Shown here: piece by piece, positions 24,948 through 32,203 of the stretch
Layout: each line of letters starts with the position of its first letter
Position numbering within the stretch: the first letter of the stretch is position 1
NCBI GenBank assembly: GCA_038230975.1
Contig: JBBRMF010000012.1
Location: 1-41,433, forward strand
Direction of reading: 5' to 3'
Length of the DNA stretch: 41,433 nt
DNA from: JANXVV01 sp038230975
Lineage (GTDB): Bacteria; Planctomycetota; Phycisphaerae; Tepidisphaerales; Tepidisphaeraceae
Notes under the pieces: generated by a model
What the model saw: the letters and a program-made list of their open reading frames with translations, nothing else
The model's database searches: none
Told to the model about the DNA's origin: nothing
Made by a program: the position numbers and the translations under genes

Positions 24948-25706
24948 ATGATGCAGAACATCTCCTCCAACCATCCCCATGCGTTACCCGCTGCCGAAGC
25001 GATTCAACACGGCGACATCGAGGCGCTAAAACAACTGCTTGCCGACCACCCCGATCTAGCCACGGTCCGTCTTTCGCGCATGAACGGGGATCAACTCTGC
25101 AAAATGACCCTGCTCCACATCACAACAGATTGGCCCGGCCATTTTCCCAACGACTCACAGATGGTGGCACTATTGGTGGCCGCCGGTGCCGATGTTAACG
25201 CCCGGTTCGAAGGCCCTCACACGGAGACACCGCTGCATTGGGCCGCCAGCAGCGATGACGTTGCTGTCTTGGATGCGCTTCTGGATCACGGCGCCGATAT
25301 CGAAGCCCCCGGCGCAGTGATCGGCGGCGGCACACCGCTCGCCGACGCTGCCGCATTTGCCCAATGGAAAGCCGCGCATCGTCTCATCGAGCGCGGCGCA
25401 AAAACCTCGCTCTGGGAAGCCGCCACCCTGGGACTCCTCGATCGCGTCGAACAACATTTCGACGGCCATCCGCTGAAACCCTGGACCCCTTCCGGTCCAT
25501 CCCCCAGCAGTCCCCCACCCGACGAGATCACCCACGCCTTCTGGTGCGCCTGCCATGGCGGCCAACCAAAAACCGCCGAGTACCTCCTCCAGCGCGGCGC
25601 CAATATCAACTGGTTAGGCTACGACCACCTCACCCCCCTCGGCGCTGCCCGACGTAACGGAGCCAACGAGCTGATCAATTGGCTTGTTCATCAGGGGGCA
25701 AGATGA
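24948..25706 (+). CDS. Ankyrin-repeat protein
   Basis: A 252-residue protein built of ankyrin repeats. Clear repeat signatures are AAEAIQHGDIEALKQLLADH near 15, VALLVAAGADVNARF near 72, TPLHWAASSDDVAVLDALLDHGADIEAP near 93 (cited by its TPLHWAA and LLDHGAD ends), then GTPLADAAAF, and AEYLLQRGANINWLG near 215. A Pro/Ser-rich linker separates the last repeats. Ankyrin stacks bind other proteins; the partner is unknown. There is no signal peptide, so it is probably cytoplasmic. The next gene starts 44 bases later. Confidence 0.85.
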   Translation: MMQNISSNHPHALPAAEAIQHGDIEALKQLLADHPDLATVRLSRMNGDQLCKMTLLHITTDWPGHFPNDSQMVALLVAAGADVNARFEGPHTETPLHWAASSDDVAVLDALLDHGADIEAPGAVIGGGTPLADAAAFAQWKAAHRLIERGAKTSLWEAATLGLLDRVEQHFDGHPLKPWTPSGPSPSSPPPDEITHAFWCACHGGQPKTAEYLLQRGANINWLGYDHLTPLGAARRNGANELINWLVHQGAR

Positions 25707-25749
25707 ACGATTTCGTAACTTATGAAAATGTGCAGAGCGAACCAGTGTC

Positions 25750-26013
25750 ATGCTCAAAAGTAATTTGATTCAATTACTGATACTCTGGGCGTGTGTCGTG
25801 CTGATCCTCGTAGGGGCGAGACTAAAGCTATTTGCGCTCTTCATTTCCATTCTCTGCGGTTGGGTCTTGCTCGTTGCGCTTCAATTTTATTGGGGAGAAA
25901 CCGAGACACGTGAAGACGTCATGTATCTTATCTTTTGGTGTATACTTCACACAGCGTTTTGTACGCTCAACTGGCTTGCTCTGTCATTGGCGCGCCGTGT
26001 GTTTCGACACTAA
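25750..26013 (+). CDS. Small hydrophobic membrane protein, unknown
   Basis: An 87-residue protein that is almost wholly hydrophobic: two adjacent helices (LIQLLILWACVVLILVGAR; LFALFISILCGWVLLVALQF) and a third after a charged turn (YWGETETREDVMYLIFW to the end). I recognise no family. It follows the ankyrin gene on the same strand, with a strong palindromic hairpin just downstream, so it may be the last gene of that unit. Confidence 0.55.
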   Translation: MLKSNLIQLLILWACVVLILVGARLKLFALFISILCGWVLLVALQFYWGETETREDVMYLIFWCILHTAFCTLNWLALSLARRVFRH

Positions 26014-26016
26014 GCA

Positions 26017-26100
26017 GCAGGTAGGGTGGGTGTACTCACCCCACCGTCTTTATCCCGCGTCGAGCTGCAAACGGTGCGTGAGTACACCCACCCTACCTGC
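26017..26100. repeat. Long palindrome, GGTAGGGTGGGTGTACTCAC family
   Basis: Left arm from 26017 (GCAGGTAGGGTGGGTGTACT, continuing to ~26047) and right arm ending at 26100 are nearly perfect reverse complements with a 20-25-base loop. The same TAGGGTGGGTGTACTC sequence opens the element at 17702. It separates the rightward membrane protein from the leftward tcmP cassette and can serve as a terminator for both sides. Confidence 0.85.
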
Positions 26101-26117
26101 TTTCGAAGAGCGCCCGC

Positions 26118-26444
26118 TCATCCGATGTACAGCGAAATATCACTATCGGTCATTTTCTCTAGGATCGCTCTCCGGATTCTGCTGCTCACCCTCAACACAT
26201 ACTGTCTATTCGATCGCGGTACATACTGGTCAACATGACTATCCATTGTCGAAAGCTCTGCAATGACCGTGTCTCTATTCGCAAGATCAACCACCAAACC
26301 CGCCGCCTTGATGATGAGCGGAAGCAAGTCCAGCCCCATTTTCTCTGCTGTGGGAATATAGACCGATTCTATGAATCGCTGATTTGATAGGGGGATACTA
26401 TCTATCGTCTGCTTGCCTTGTTCTACATCGATTGCTACAGACAT
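26118..26444 (-). CDS. Small unknown protein, last gene of the tcmP cassette
   Basis: A 108-residue protein from the ATG at 26444, four bases after the preceding gene's stop. It is predicted mostly helical, with a hydrophobic but not clearly membrane-spanning stretch (LDLLPLIIKAAGLVVDLA near 42-59) and a basic region (RSNRQYVLRVSSRIRRAIL). I recognise no family. The frame is open upstream to 26528, but that part overlaps the previous gene and is ignored. Tight spacing says it is co-expressed with the three genes before it. Confidence 0.65.
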   Translation of the reverse strand: MSVAIDVEQGKQTIDSIPLSNQRFIESVYIPTAEKMGLDLLPLIIKAAGLVVDLANRDTVIAELSTMDSHVDQYVPRSNRQYVLRVSSRIRRAILEKMTDSDISLYIG

Positions 26445-26448
26445 AAAC

Positions 26449-26625
26449 TTATTCTCCGAATTCAGCCTCGAAATTGAAGTCGGGTGCCGCGCTCGTAAGA
26501 AGAGCTTCAATCTGTTCCGAAACTGCATTCTGTAGTGCAGGATCTGTCGAATCGTGGGGACAAATCGAGGCGGGTCGAATATTACCGTGTGTCATTATTG
26601 GGCCAGTCCCGTTTTCTATCTCCAA
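26449..26625 (-). CDS. Small unknown protein in the tcmP cassette
   Basis: A 58-residue ORF if it starts at TTG 26625, which has AGGA five bases upstream within the stop of the DUF5131 gene; ATG at 26595 (48 residues) is the alternative. The sequence is acidic (ALQNAVSEQIEALLTSAAPD, then FNFEAEFGE) with two early Cys/His positions (ICPHD). I recognise no family. Its placement between two co-directional genes with gaps of 7 and 4 bases is the main support for it being real. Confidence 0.55.
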   Translation of the reverse strand: MEIENGTGPIMTHGNIRPASICPHDSTDPALQNAVSEQIEALLTSAAPDFNFEAEFGE

Positions 26626-26632
26626 GGTGTTC

Positions 26633-27385
26633 CTATCTCGAGAGGATGGCCAATGAGGTTGCTCGCTTCGGCAATGGCACAACCGGCATCTCGTCATATG
26701 TGCGGCCGTCCAGCATGCGACCGGTCTTTTTCTTATTGACGCCACCCCATTGTTTGAAGAAAAATGGGACTCCGGCAGATCGACATTGACGTCGAATATC
26801 AATAACCCAGTCGCGTTTCATTTCCCTCGCGCCAGGTCCACTCTCACCGCCGGCGATCACCCAGCCAATTTCGCTCAAGTCCATCGTTCCAACCGGTCCA
26901 ATCAGCGGCTCAATCGATAGGAACTTTACGGCTGCGCCAGTTCGTCGAAGGCAGTCAATTCTGCCGGTGTAGTCCGCATTTTCAACGCTGACACCCATCC
27001 AGATATTGGGCGCCCAATTGAGCAATGGTGAAAGCTCTTCCAGCCGCTCAGCGCGTTTGGTCAACACTTGGAAATGATGCCAAGTCGCTCGCCGCATCAC
27101 ATCGAAAACGCTTTCGATGAATGCAAATGGTACATCGATGTGAAAAAGGTCGCTCATCGAGTTTACGAAGATGCGCTGCGGCTTTTTCCAGCGAAGAGGA
27201 AGCTCAAGTGCCTGAGGCTGAAGCGTGAGGTCAAAGCCGTTCACGTAGTTTGGCTGACCCATCAGGCGAAGCCGCTCCGCCATTCGTTTGGCGTAGCAGT
27301 TCTTGCATCCCGGGCTAATTTTGGTGCAACCGGTGACGGGATTCCACGTCGATTCCGTCCATTCGATGGGTGAAGATTGCGCCAT
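26633..27385 (-). CDS. DUF5131 / phage Gp37-Gp68 family three-Cys-motif protein
   Basis: A 250-residue protein of the Gp37/Gp68 (DUF5131) family. The hallmark is TWNPVTGCTKISPGCKNCYA, with Cys20, Cys27 and Cys30 in C-x6-C-x2-C. The family is related to radical-SAM enzymes such as spore photoproduct lyase, so these Cys probably hold an iron-sulfur cluster. RIFVNSMSDLFH near 70, FQVLTKRAERL near 103, WMGVSVEN near 128 and WVIAGGESGPGAR near 180 are also family features; the C-terminus has FFFKQWGG. It starts 3 bases after the tcmP stop (TGA CCC ATG). The substrate is not established for any member to my knowledge. Confidence 0.9.
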   Translation of the reverse strand: MAQSSPIEWTESTWNPVTGCTKISPGCKNCYAKRMAERLRLMGQPNYVNGFDLTLQPQALELPLRWKKPQRIFVNSMSDLFHIDVPFAFIESVFDVMRRATWHHFQVLTKRAERLEELSPLLNWAPNIWMGVSVENADYTGRIDCLRRTGAAVKFLSIEPLIGPVGTMDLSEIGWVIAGGESGPGAREMKRDWVIDIRRQCRSAGVPFFFKQWGGVNKKKTGRMLDGRTYDEMPVVPLPKRATSLAILSR

Positions 27386-27388
27386 GGG

Positions 27389-28294
27389 TCAATTATGCTT
27401 CAGAATGTGCTTGGCGATATCCAATGCGATTTTTCCGCCCTTTCCACTATTTCCGGCGGCAAAGAACAACTGGAAAAGCGGGCGATTCTTATCACTGCGT
27501 AGGACGCAAGGGTTCGACGCTACGCTTGGGAAGATGCTGCAAAGCCGCTCATAGTAATAAGTGCCGAGACCCTTTAGCGTAAGGTTCTTCTCAACCACTG
27601 TCATGTCAACGTCGAAGATGTCAACCTGTGTTCGCTCCTTGTAAAACCGCGACTCCCAGTCTTTTGTGCCGAACATAGTATTGAGCCGATTGCGCCACGC
27701 CGCGTCAATTTCAGTTGGCGACTTCGTCATCAGTCGATTTGCAGCAAACGGGAAAAGAATCCACGTATCAATGCAGCGTGTCGCTGCGACTGCTTCAATC
27801 GTAGCCCATTCGGCTTGCATCCCGAACGGATCGAGAAAGAGCACACCACGCGTTCTTTTCCTGTCCCAAGATTTGCAGATTTCACGAATTGCTCGGTTCG
27901 CATCGCCCGCGTGAATATCAATGGCCGAGGCTTGTGCGGGAAACTCTGCTTTGAGCTTCTCCAGTTCCTGCACCTTGGCGTCATCATGCTCGATGAAAAC
28001 GAATTGATGAAACGGCGGCACTACTTTGAGCGCAATTTTCGCGGAACCATCAAGGAAACGTTGCGGTTCGGGTGCGGCCAGTTCTTTCAATTCGTCTCTG
28101 AAGATGTCCAGTTGCGGTGAAGCAGTGATCGCCTTCTGTTCCCGGTATCCCGTGCCGGCGAATGCGTCAATGTACACCCGCGTAAAGGCCTGATTGGACA
28201 GTACCTTGCTGTAGGCGCGAAGGTACTGATTAAGGGCATCGAGCTTACGTTCTGTCCAGTCGCCGCCGAATAGTTGAAGGCCTTGCTGTGCCAT
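27389..28294 (-). CDS. tcmP: Three-Cys-motif partner protein TcmP
   Basis: A 301-residue protein of the tcmP family, so named because it accompanies DUF5131 three-Cys proteins. It has a Rossmann-like, methyltransferase-type layout: WTERKLDALNQYLRAY near 13, then YIDAFAGTG near 41 (motif I-like), FVFIEHDD near 98, IHAGDANRAI near 126 and FLDPFGM near 153 (motif IV-like). The end has a conserved-looking YYYERLCSIFPSVA. Whether it methylates anything is unproven. It leads a leftward cassette with the DUF5131 gene three bases away, and is divergent from the sigma-like gene across about 290 bases. Confidence 0.9.
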   Translation of the reverse strand: MAQQGLQLFGGDWTERKLDALNQYLRAYSKVLSNQAFTRVYIDAFAGTGYREQKAITASPQLDIFRDELKELAAPEPQRFLDGSAKIALKVVPPFHQFVFIEHDDAKVQELEKLKAEFPAQASAIDIHAGDANRAIREICKSWDRKRTRGVLFLDPFGMQAEWATIEAVAATRCIDTWILFPFAANRLMTKSPTEIDAAWRNRLNTMFGTKDWESRFYKERTQVDIFDVDMTVVEKNLTLKGLGTYYYERLCSIFPSVASNPCVLRSDKNRPLFQLFFAAGNSGKGGKIALDIAKHILKHN

Positions 28295-28588
28295 TTTCCA
28301 AAAGGTAACACACGCCCGAAGACCACGATAGAGAAAGGAAGCAAAAAACCGGACGGCACCGCACGATTGTACCGTCTTCTGCCGCGGAACCAGTTTGTGC
28401 GCTAGGGGAAGTCCGCGTCATTATCAAACCTGGGACATTACCCCGACAATCTCCAAAAAATCCCCCTTCCCTGTCTTTTTCCCACCCCCGAAATCTGTTC
28501 CATTCTGTTCGTTTTTGTTCCATTTCCCCGTCGAGTGCAATGGATTGTGCTTGACGGCTTCGTGGCCCCTGAGTTACCCTTCACTCAC
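28295..28588. promoter_or_regulatory. Divergent intergenic region between tcmP and the sigma-like gene
   Basis: 294 bases that must drive both directions. Near the right end, TTGACG (28550-28555) is followed 17 bases later by TTACCC, a weak sigma-70-like pair ending about ten bases before ATG 28589. TGTTCCATT-like units repeat between about 28496 and 28526, possibly operator half-sites. The region is otherwise pyrimidine-rich. These are weak, eye-based calls. Confidence 0.3.
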
Positions 28589-30256
28589 ATGGCCAAGTTC
28601 CGCATCGACACGATCGCAGACTTTTCGCGCCAGTTGGCGTTCTCGTCAATCGAGAATCGCACGGCGCAGGTTACCTCCGCGGAACAGTTGCTCCATCTGA
28701 TCGACCCGGCCAAGGCTTACCCGCTCGAATTCATCATCTTTAAAATCACCGGTTACCACCCGAAGCATGTCAACGAAGATCTGCTTACCGGGCTTGCACT
28801 GCAGCATGATCTGGGGTTGCTGATTGAGCAGGTGAGTGACACGCTGAAGATGCAGGCGGGGTTGATGGCCGAGCCGGTGCTGACGATTGATGATGTGACG
28901 GAAAAATTCAACGTCACCAGCAAGACAATTCAACGCTGGCGGCGGCGCGGGTTGCCCGCCAGGCGATTTGTGTTTGGGGATGGGAAGCGGCGCGTGGGTT
29001 TCCTGCTGAGCAGCGTGGATCGGTTCCTGAGCGCGCATCGCGAGCAGTTAAATGTGACGGGAAATTTCTCTCTGGTCGGTGAAGCCGAACGTCTCCGGAT
29101 TTTGCGTCAGGCGCGGTTGTTGGCTACTCGGGGTCGTTGCACCGTTGAGGAGATTACGCGACGGATCGGGAAGAAGCTCAATCGTTCGCCGTTGGCGATT
29201 CTGCATACCGTGCGGAAGTATGATGATGAGAATCCGGGCGAAGCGATTTTCTGTCATGCACCGGCACCGCTTGTGGCCGAAGACCGTGAGCGAGCGTTGA
29301 AGGCCTATCGGAAGGGTGTCACCATTTCCGAGTTGGCGCGGCGGTTTGATCGGCCGCGCACTGCCATCGGCCGGGTGCTGCTGGAAGAGCGCGTGGCACG
29401 GCTCAATCGCAAAAAGATTCGATACATCGACGATACGCTCTATCACGATTCCGAGGCAGAGTCTGCCGTCAAAGCGATCGCGTCGCAGGAGGATCTGGCG
29501 TCAATGGCGTCCCGTGAAGAGGTGCGCATACCGCGTGATTTGCCGACGTATTTGCAGGATCTGTATCGCACGCCGTTGCTCGGTCACAGCCGTGAGCGGG
29601 CACTGTTCCTGAAGTTCAACTTCCACAAATATCAGTTTGTGCAGGCCCGTCGCGATCTCGATCCGCAGTTTGCACGGCGGCGTGATTTGCAGGTATTGGA
29701 AGGGCGTCTTCGTCAGGCAACTGAAACCAAGAACGCGATCATTCAGGCCAATCTTCGCCTGGTCGTGAGTGTCGCCCGGAAGCATCTTCGGGCGGGGCTG
29801 TCGCTGATGGAACTGATCAGCGATGGGAACATCACGCTGATGCGGGCGGTGGAAGGGTTCGATCTACATCGCGGTTATCGATTCAGCACGTACGCGACTT
29901 TGGCATTGATGAAGGGTTTCGCGCGAAGTGTGCCGACGATGCTGGCGGGAATGATTCGCGGGCGAAAGATTTCCAGCGACCACAAACGGTTGGCCGAAGT
30001 CCCCGATTCACGATTCGAAAATTCGACGGATCGTCTGTTGGCCCGTGATGAGATTCATCAACTGCTCTCCTGCCTTGATGACCGCGAGCGCAGCGTATTA
30101 ATGGCCCATTACGGCCTGAGCAACGATCGCACGGAATCTGCAGCAGCAACGTTCGAGCAAGTGGGTGAACGCCTCGGTCTCTCCAAACAGCGCGTGCGAC
30201 AAATCGAGCAGACGGCGATCGCAAAACTTCGCCTCGCGGCCAAACCGTCGATCTAA
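28589..30256 (+). CDS. Sigma-70-like protein with multiple N-terminal HTH segments
   Basis: A 555-residue protein; I prefer ATG 28589 (MAKFRIDTIADF) over the upstream in-frame 28535. Order: ~110 residues unrecognised; a MerR/excisionase-like winged HTH (LTIDDVTEKFNVTSKTIQRW with RRRGLPARR) near 112-145; HTH-like segments CTVEEITRRIGKKLNRS near 200 and VTISELARRFDRPRTAIGRV near 260; sigma region 2 (NLRLVVSVARKHLRAGLSLM then RGYRFSTYATLALMKG) near 400-450; a short linker; and region 4 (TFEQVGERLGLSKQRVRQIE) near 520-545. The normal YATWWIRQAI at the -10-binding helix is YATLALMKGF, and region 3 seems reduced. It may be an alternative sigma factor or sigma-derived regulator. Confidence 0.82.
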   Translation: MAKFRIDTIADFSRQLAFSSIENRTAQVTSAEQLLHLIDPAKAYPLEFIIFKITGYHPKHVNEDLLTGLALQHDLGLLIEQVSDTLKMQAGLMAEPVLTIDDVTEKFNVTSKTIQRWRRRGLPARRFVFGDGKRRVGFLLSSVDRFLSAHREQLNVTGNFSLVGEAERLRILRQARLLATRGRCTVEEITRRIGKKLNRSPLAILHTVRKYDDENPGEAIFCHAPAPLVAEDRERALKAYRKGVTISELARRFDRPRTAIGRVLLEERVARLNRKKIRYIDDTLYHDSEAESAVKAIASQEDLASMASREEVRIPRDLPTYLQDLYRTPLLGHSRERALFLKFNFHKYQFVQARRDLDPQFARRRDLQVLEGRLRQATETKNAIIQANLRLVVSVARKHLRAGLSLMELISDGNITLMRAVEGFDLHRGYRFSTYATLALMKGFARSVPTMLAGMIRGRKISSDHKRLAEVPDSRFENSTDRLLARDEIHQLLSCLDDRERSVLMAHYGLSNDRTESAAATFEQVGERLGLSKQRVRQIEQTAIAKLRLAAKPSI

Positions 30257-30292
30257 GGTTCGGGATCGAAACGCTCTATCATTCGGAGAATC

Positions 30293-31480
30293 GTGAAGAA
30301 AGCCATCTTGGTTATCACGACCGTCGGCTTGCTGGCGTGGTCGGTTCTGGCCGGTCCGCCCGCGACGGCTCCCATTACCTCTCCAGCCACACAACCTGCG
30401 GCCCCGGCAAATCGTGCGGCCATACTCAACGGTTTGAACTTCAACGGCAACTTCGGGAACCGTTCACTCGATGCCCAGCGACGACGCTTTATATCGCTGC
30501 AACAAAGCACGGAAACTTTTCCGATTGTTTCCGCCCGCAAGCTGAACGAACTGCTGCAATTTTCTGTGGCGGATGGCTTACTTCAAACCGAAGTGAATCC
30601 CTCCGACCTGCCCGCCGGGCAATCGCGATTCAGCATCGATGGCTCCATCGCGACGTGGGTGGCTCAAATTCAAAATGCTGGGCCGTTGGCGGGGACGTAC
30701 GTCAATCTCAGCCGCTATGATTTTGACCAGACCGAAGAAGGGCAAATCTGGTCAGTCACTTTGCATCGAAGCGATAGCTATCTGTCCATCAATATGCAGG
30801 GCCTTGGCGCGGGTGTCACGTTTCACCAATCCAACGGCGTGGTCATGCTTACCGTGATGCAGTTTGCGAATGGTCGCAACCGCGCGGTCTTGCGGTTGGA
30901 TGCCCCAAGCCTGCTTCAACTTCAGGCCGATCATCCGGAAGAAGTTCGTCAGTATATGTTGCCGATGCTCAGCCGATTGGGCGGCGGTGATGTGCTGCGG
31001 GTCGGCGCGGCGGATGTCTATACGGTCTTCGCGGAATTGCCTCCGTCGAGTGTTGTGATGGAGAAATTAAACCGTCAGTTGCCGCGCCTCGACAGTGATG
31101 CTTTTCCCGAACGCGACGCCGCCAGCACGGAGTTAATGAGCCTCGGCCGGCAGGGCATTCAGGCGGCGCTTCGACTCGATCGCGAAGGCCTGAGCTTTGA
31201 GCAGTGCAACCGCATTGATGCGCTGATCGATCGTGAACGGCATCGGCTTGTCGAAGATCCGGCGGTGCTTCGACGCGACGTTGCGTTCCTGCTGGACTGT
31301 CTGGAAGATATTGACCCGGCGGTTCGAGTCGCCGCCAAAGCCGCGTTGGAAAAGGCGGCGGGGCATGGGCTGGCCTATGATGTGTCGGCCGATGCCAGCG
31401 AACGCGCGGTGGCGGTTGAAAAACTCCGGGCGTTATTGAAAAAAGAGAACGATGCCAAGGCGACGACGCAGCCCAATTGA
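30293..31480 (+). CDS. Secreted protein of unknown function
   Basis: A 395-residue exported protein beginning at GTG with CGGAG upstream. Signal peptide KKAILVITTVGLLAWSVLAG, then a Pro/Thr/Ala-rich spacer (PATAPITSPATQPAAPANR). Residues ~60-250 form a beta-rich region with no recognised motif. Residues ~275-380 look alpha-helical, with charged repeats suggestive of HEAT/ARM-like helices (RQGIQAALRLDREGLSFEQ; FLLDCLEDIDPAVRVAAKAA). It ends 15 bases before the molybdoenzyme gene and likely shares its transcript. Function unknown. Confidence 0.7.
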   Translation: MKKAILVITTVGLLAWSVLAGPPATAPITSPATQPAAPANRAAILNGLNFNGNFGNRSLDAQRRRFISLQQSTETFPIVSARKLNELLQFSVADGLLQTEVNPSDLPAGQSRFSIDGSIATWVAQIQNAGPLAGTYVNLSRYDFDQTEEGQIWSVTLHRSDSYLSINMQGLGAGVTFHQSNGVVMLTVMQFANGRNRAVLRLDAPSLLQLQADHPEEVRQYMLPMLSRLGGGDVLRVGAADVYTVFAELPPSSVVMEKLNRQLPRLDSDAFPERDAASTELMSLGRQGIQAALRLDREGLSFEQCNRIDALIDRERHRLVEDPAVLRRDVAFLLDCLEDIDPAVRVAAKAALEKAAGHGLAYDVSADASERAVAVEKLRALLKKENDAKATTQPN

Positions 31481-31495
31481 TCATGAGGATGAGAT

Positions 31496-32119
31496 ATGGA
31501 ATCGGCCGAACCCCGGCAGCGCATCATCAGTTCCGACACGCTCCGCGGTGCTCCTACCGACCGCACTCCCCCCGGCCAACAGTTGACGAGCAAATGGCCG
31601 GTGCTTCATTACGGCTCCATTCCGAAGGTGGATCCCCATGCGGAGGACTGGTCGTTACGGTTCTTCGGGCTTTGCGATGAGCCATTTGAGCTGAGCTATC
31701 AGGATCTTCTCGACTTGCCCAAGGTCGATGTCGTGTGCGATATGCACTGCGTCACGCATTGGAGCCGATTGAACAATGTGTTTACCGGTGTGCCGATCGC
31801 ACCGCTGATCGCGCGGGCCAAACCGAAACCGAATGTGCGGTTTGTGCTGTGTCACAGCGAGGCGGGGTTCACGACGAACGTGCCGTTGAGTGAATTCATC
31901 GCCGAAGACTGCATTCTCGCGCTTCAATGGGAAGGCAAAGAACTCACGCCCGAACACGGCTGGCCCTTGCGCGGACTCGTGCCCCGGCTCTATCTCTGGA
32001 AAAGCGCCAAGTGGCTGCGCGGGATCGAACTTCGCGCCAGCGATGCCCCCGGATTCTGGGAACAAAACGGCTACCACATGCACGGCGACCCTTGGAAGGA
32101 AGAGCGGTTTGGGTGGTGA
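31496..32119 (+). CDS. Sulfite oxidase-like molybdopterin-dependent oxidoreductase
   Basis: A 207-residue protein matching the catalytic core of the sulfite oxidase family. WSLRFFGLCDEPFELSYQDL near 50-70 opens the domain; VCDMHCVTHWSRL contains the probable molybdenum-ligand Cys85. GVPIAPLI, HSEAGFTTNVPL, and GWPLRGLVPRLYLWKSAKWL near 160-180 complete the pattern. It lacks the heme domain and the C-terminal dimerisation domain of eukaryotic enzymes, and has no twin-arginine signal, so it is probably cytoplasmic, like the short YuiH-type subgroup. The electron acceptor and substrate are unknown. Confidence 0.85.
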   Translation: MESAEPRQRIISSDTLRGAPTDRTPPGQQLTSKWPVLHYGSIPKVDPHAEDWSLRFFGLCDEPFELSYQDLLDLPKVDVVCDMHCVTHWSRLNNVFTGVPIAPLIARAKPKPNVRFVLCHSEAGFTTNVPLSEFIAEDCILALQWEGKELTPEHGWPLRGLVPRLYLWKSAKWLRGIELRASDAPGFWEQNGYHMHGDPWKEERFGW

Positions 32120-32203
32120 AGGAGATCCAGTTCAATCTCTCACTTTTAGCGGAACTACCGATAGTACGGGTTTTCGGATTATCCGATGATATGGCGCGCT
32201 GCT

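Noticed and set aside
17702..26100. Palindromes as CRISPR repeats
   Set aside because: They are isolated hairpins in separate gaps with no regular spacers and no cas genes.
26633..28294. DUF5131/Gp37-Gp68 as proof of a prophage
   Set aside because: Although named from phage proteins, the pair is common in bacterial chromosomes, and no structural, integrase or attachment sites surround it.
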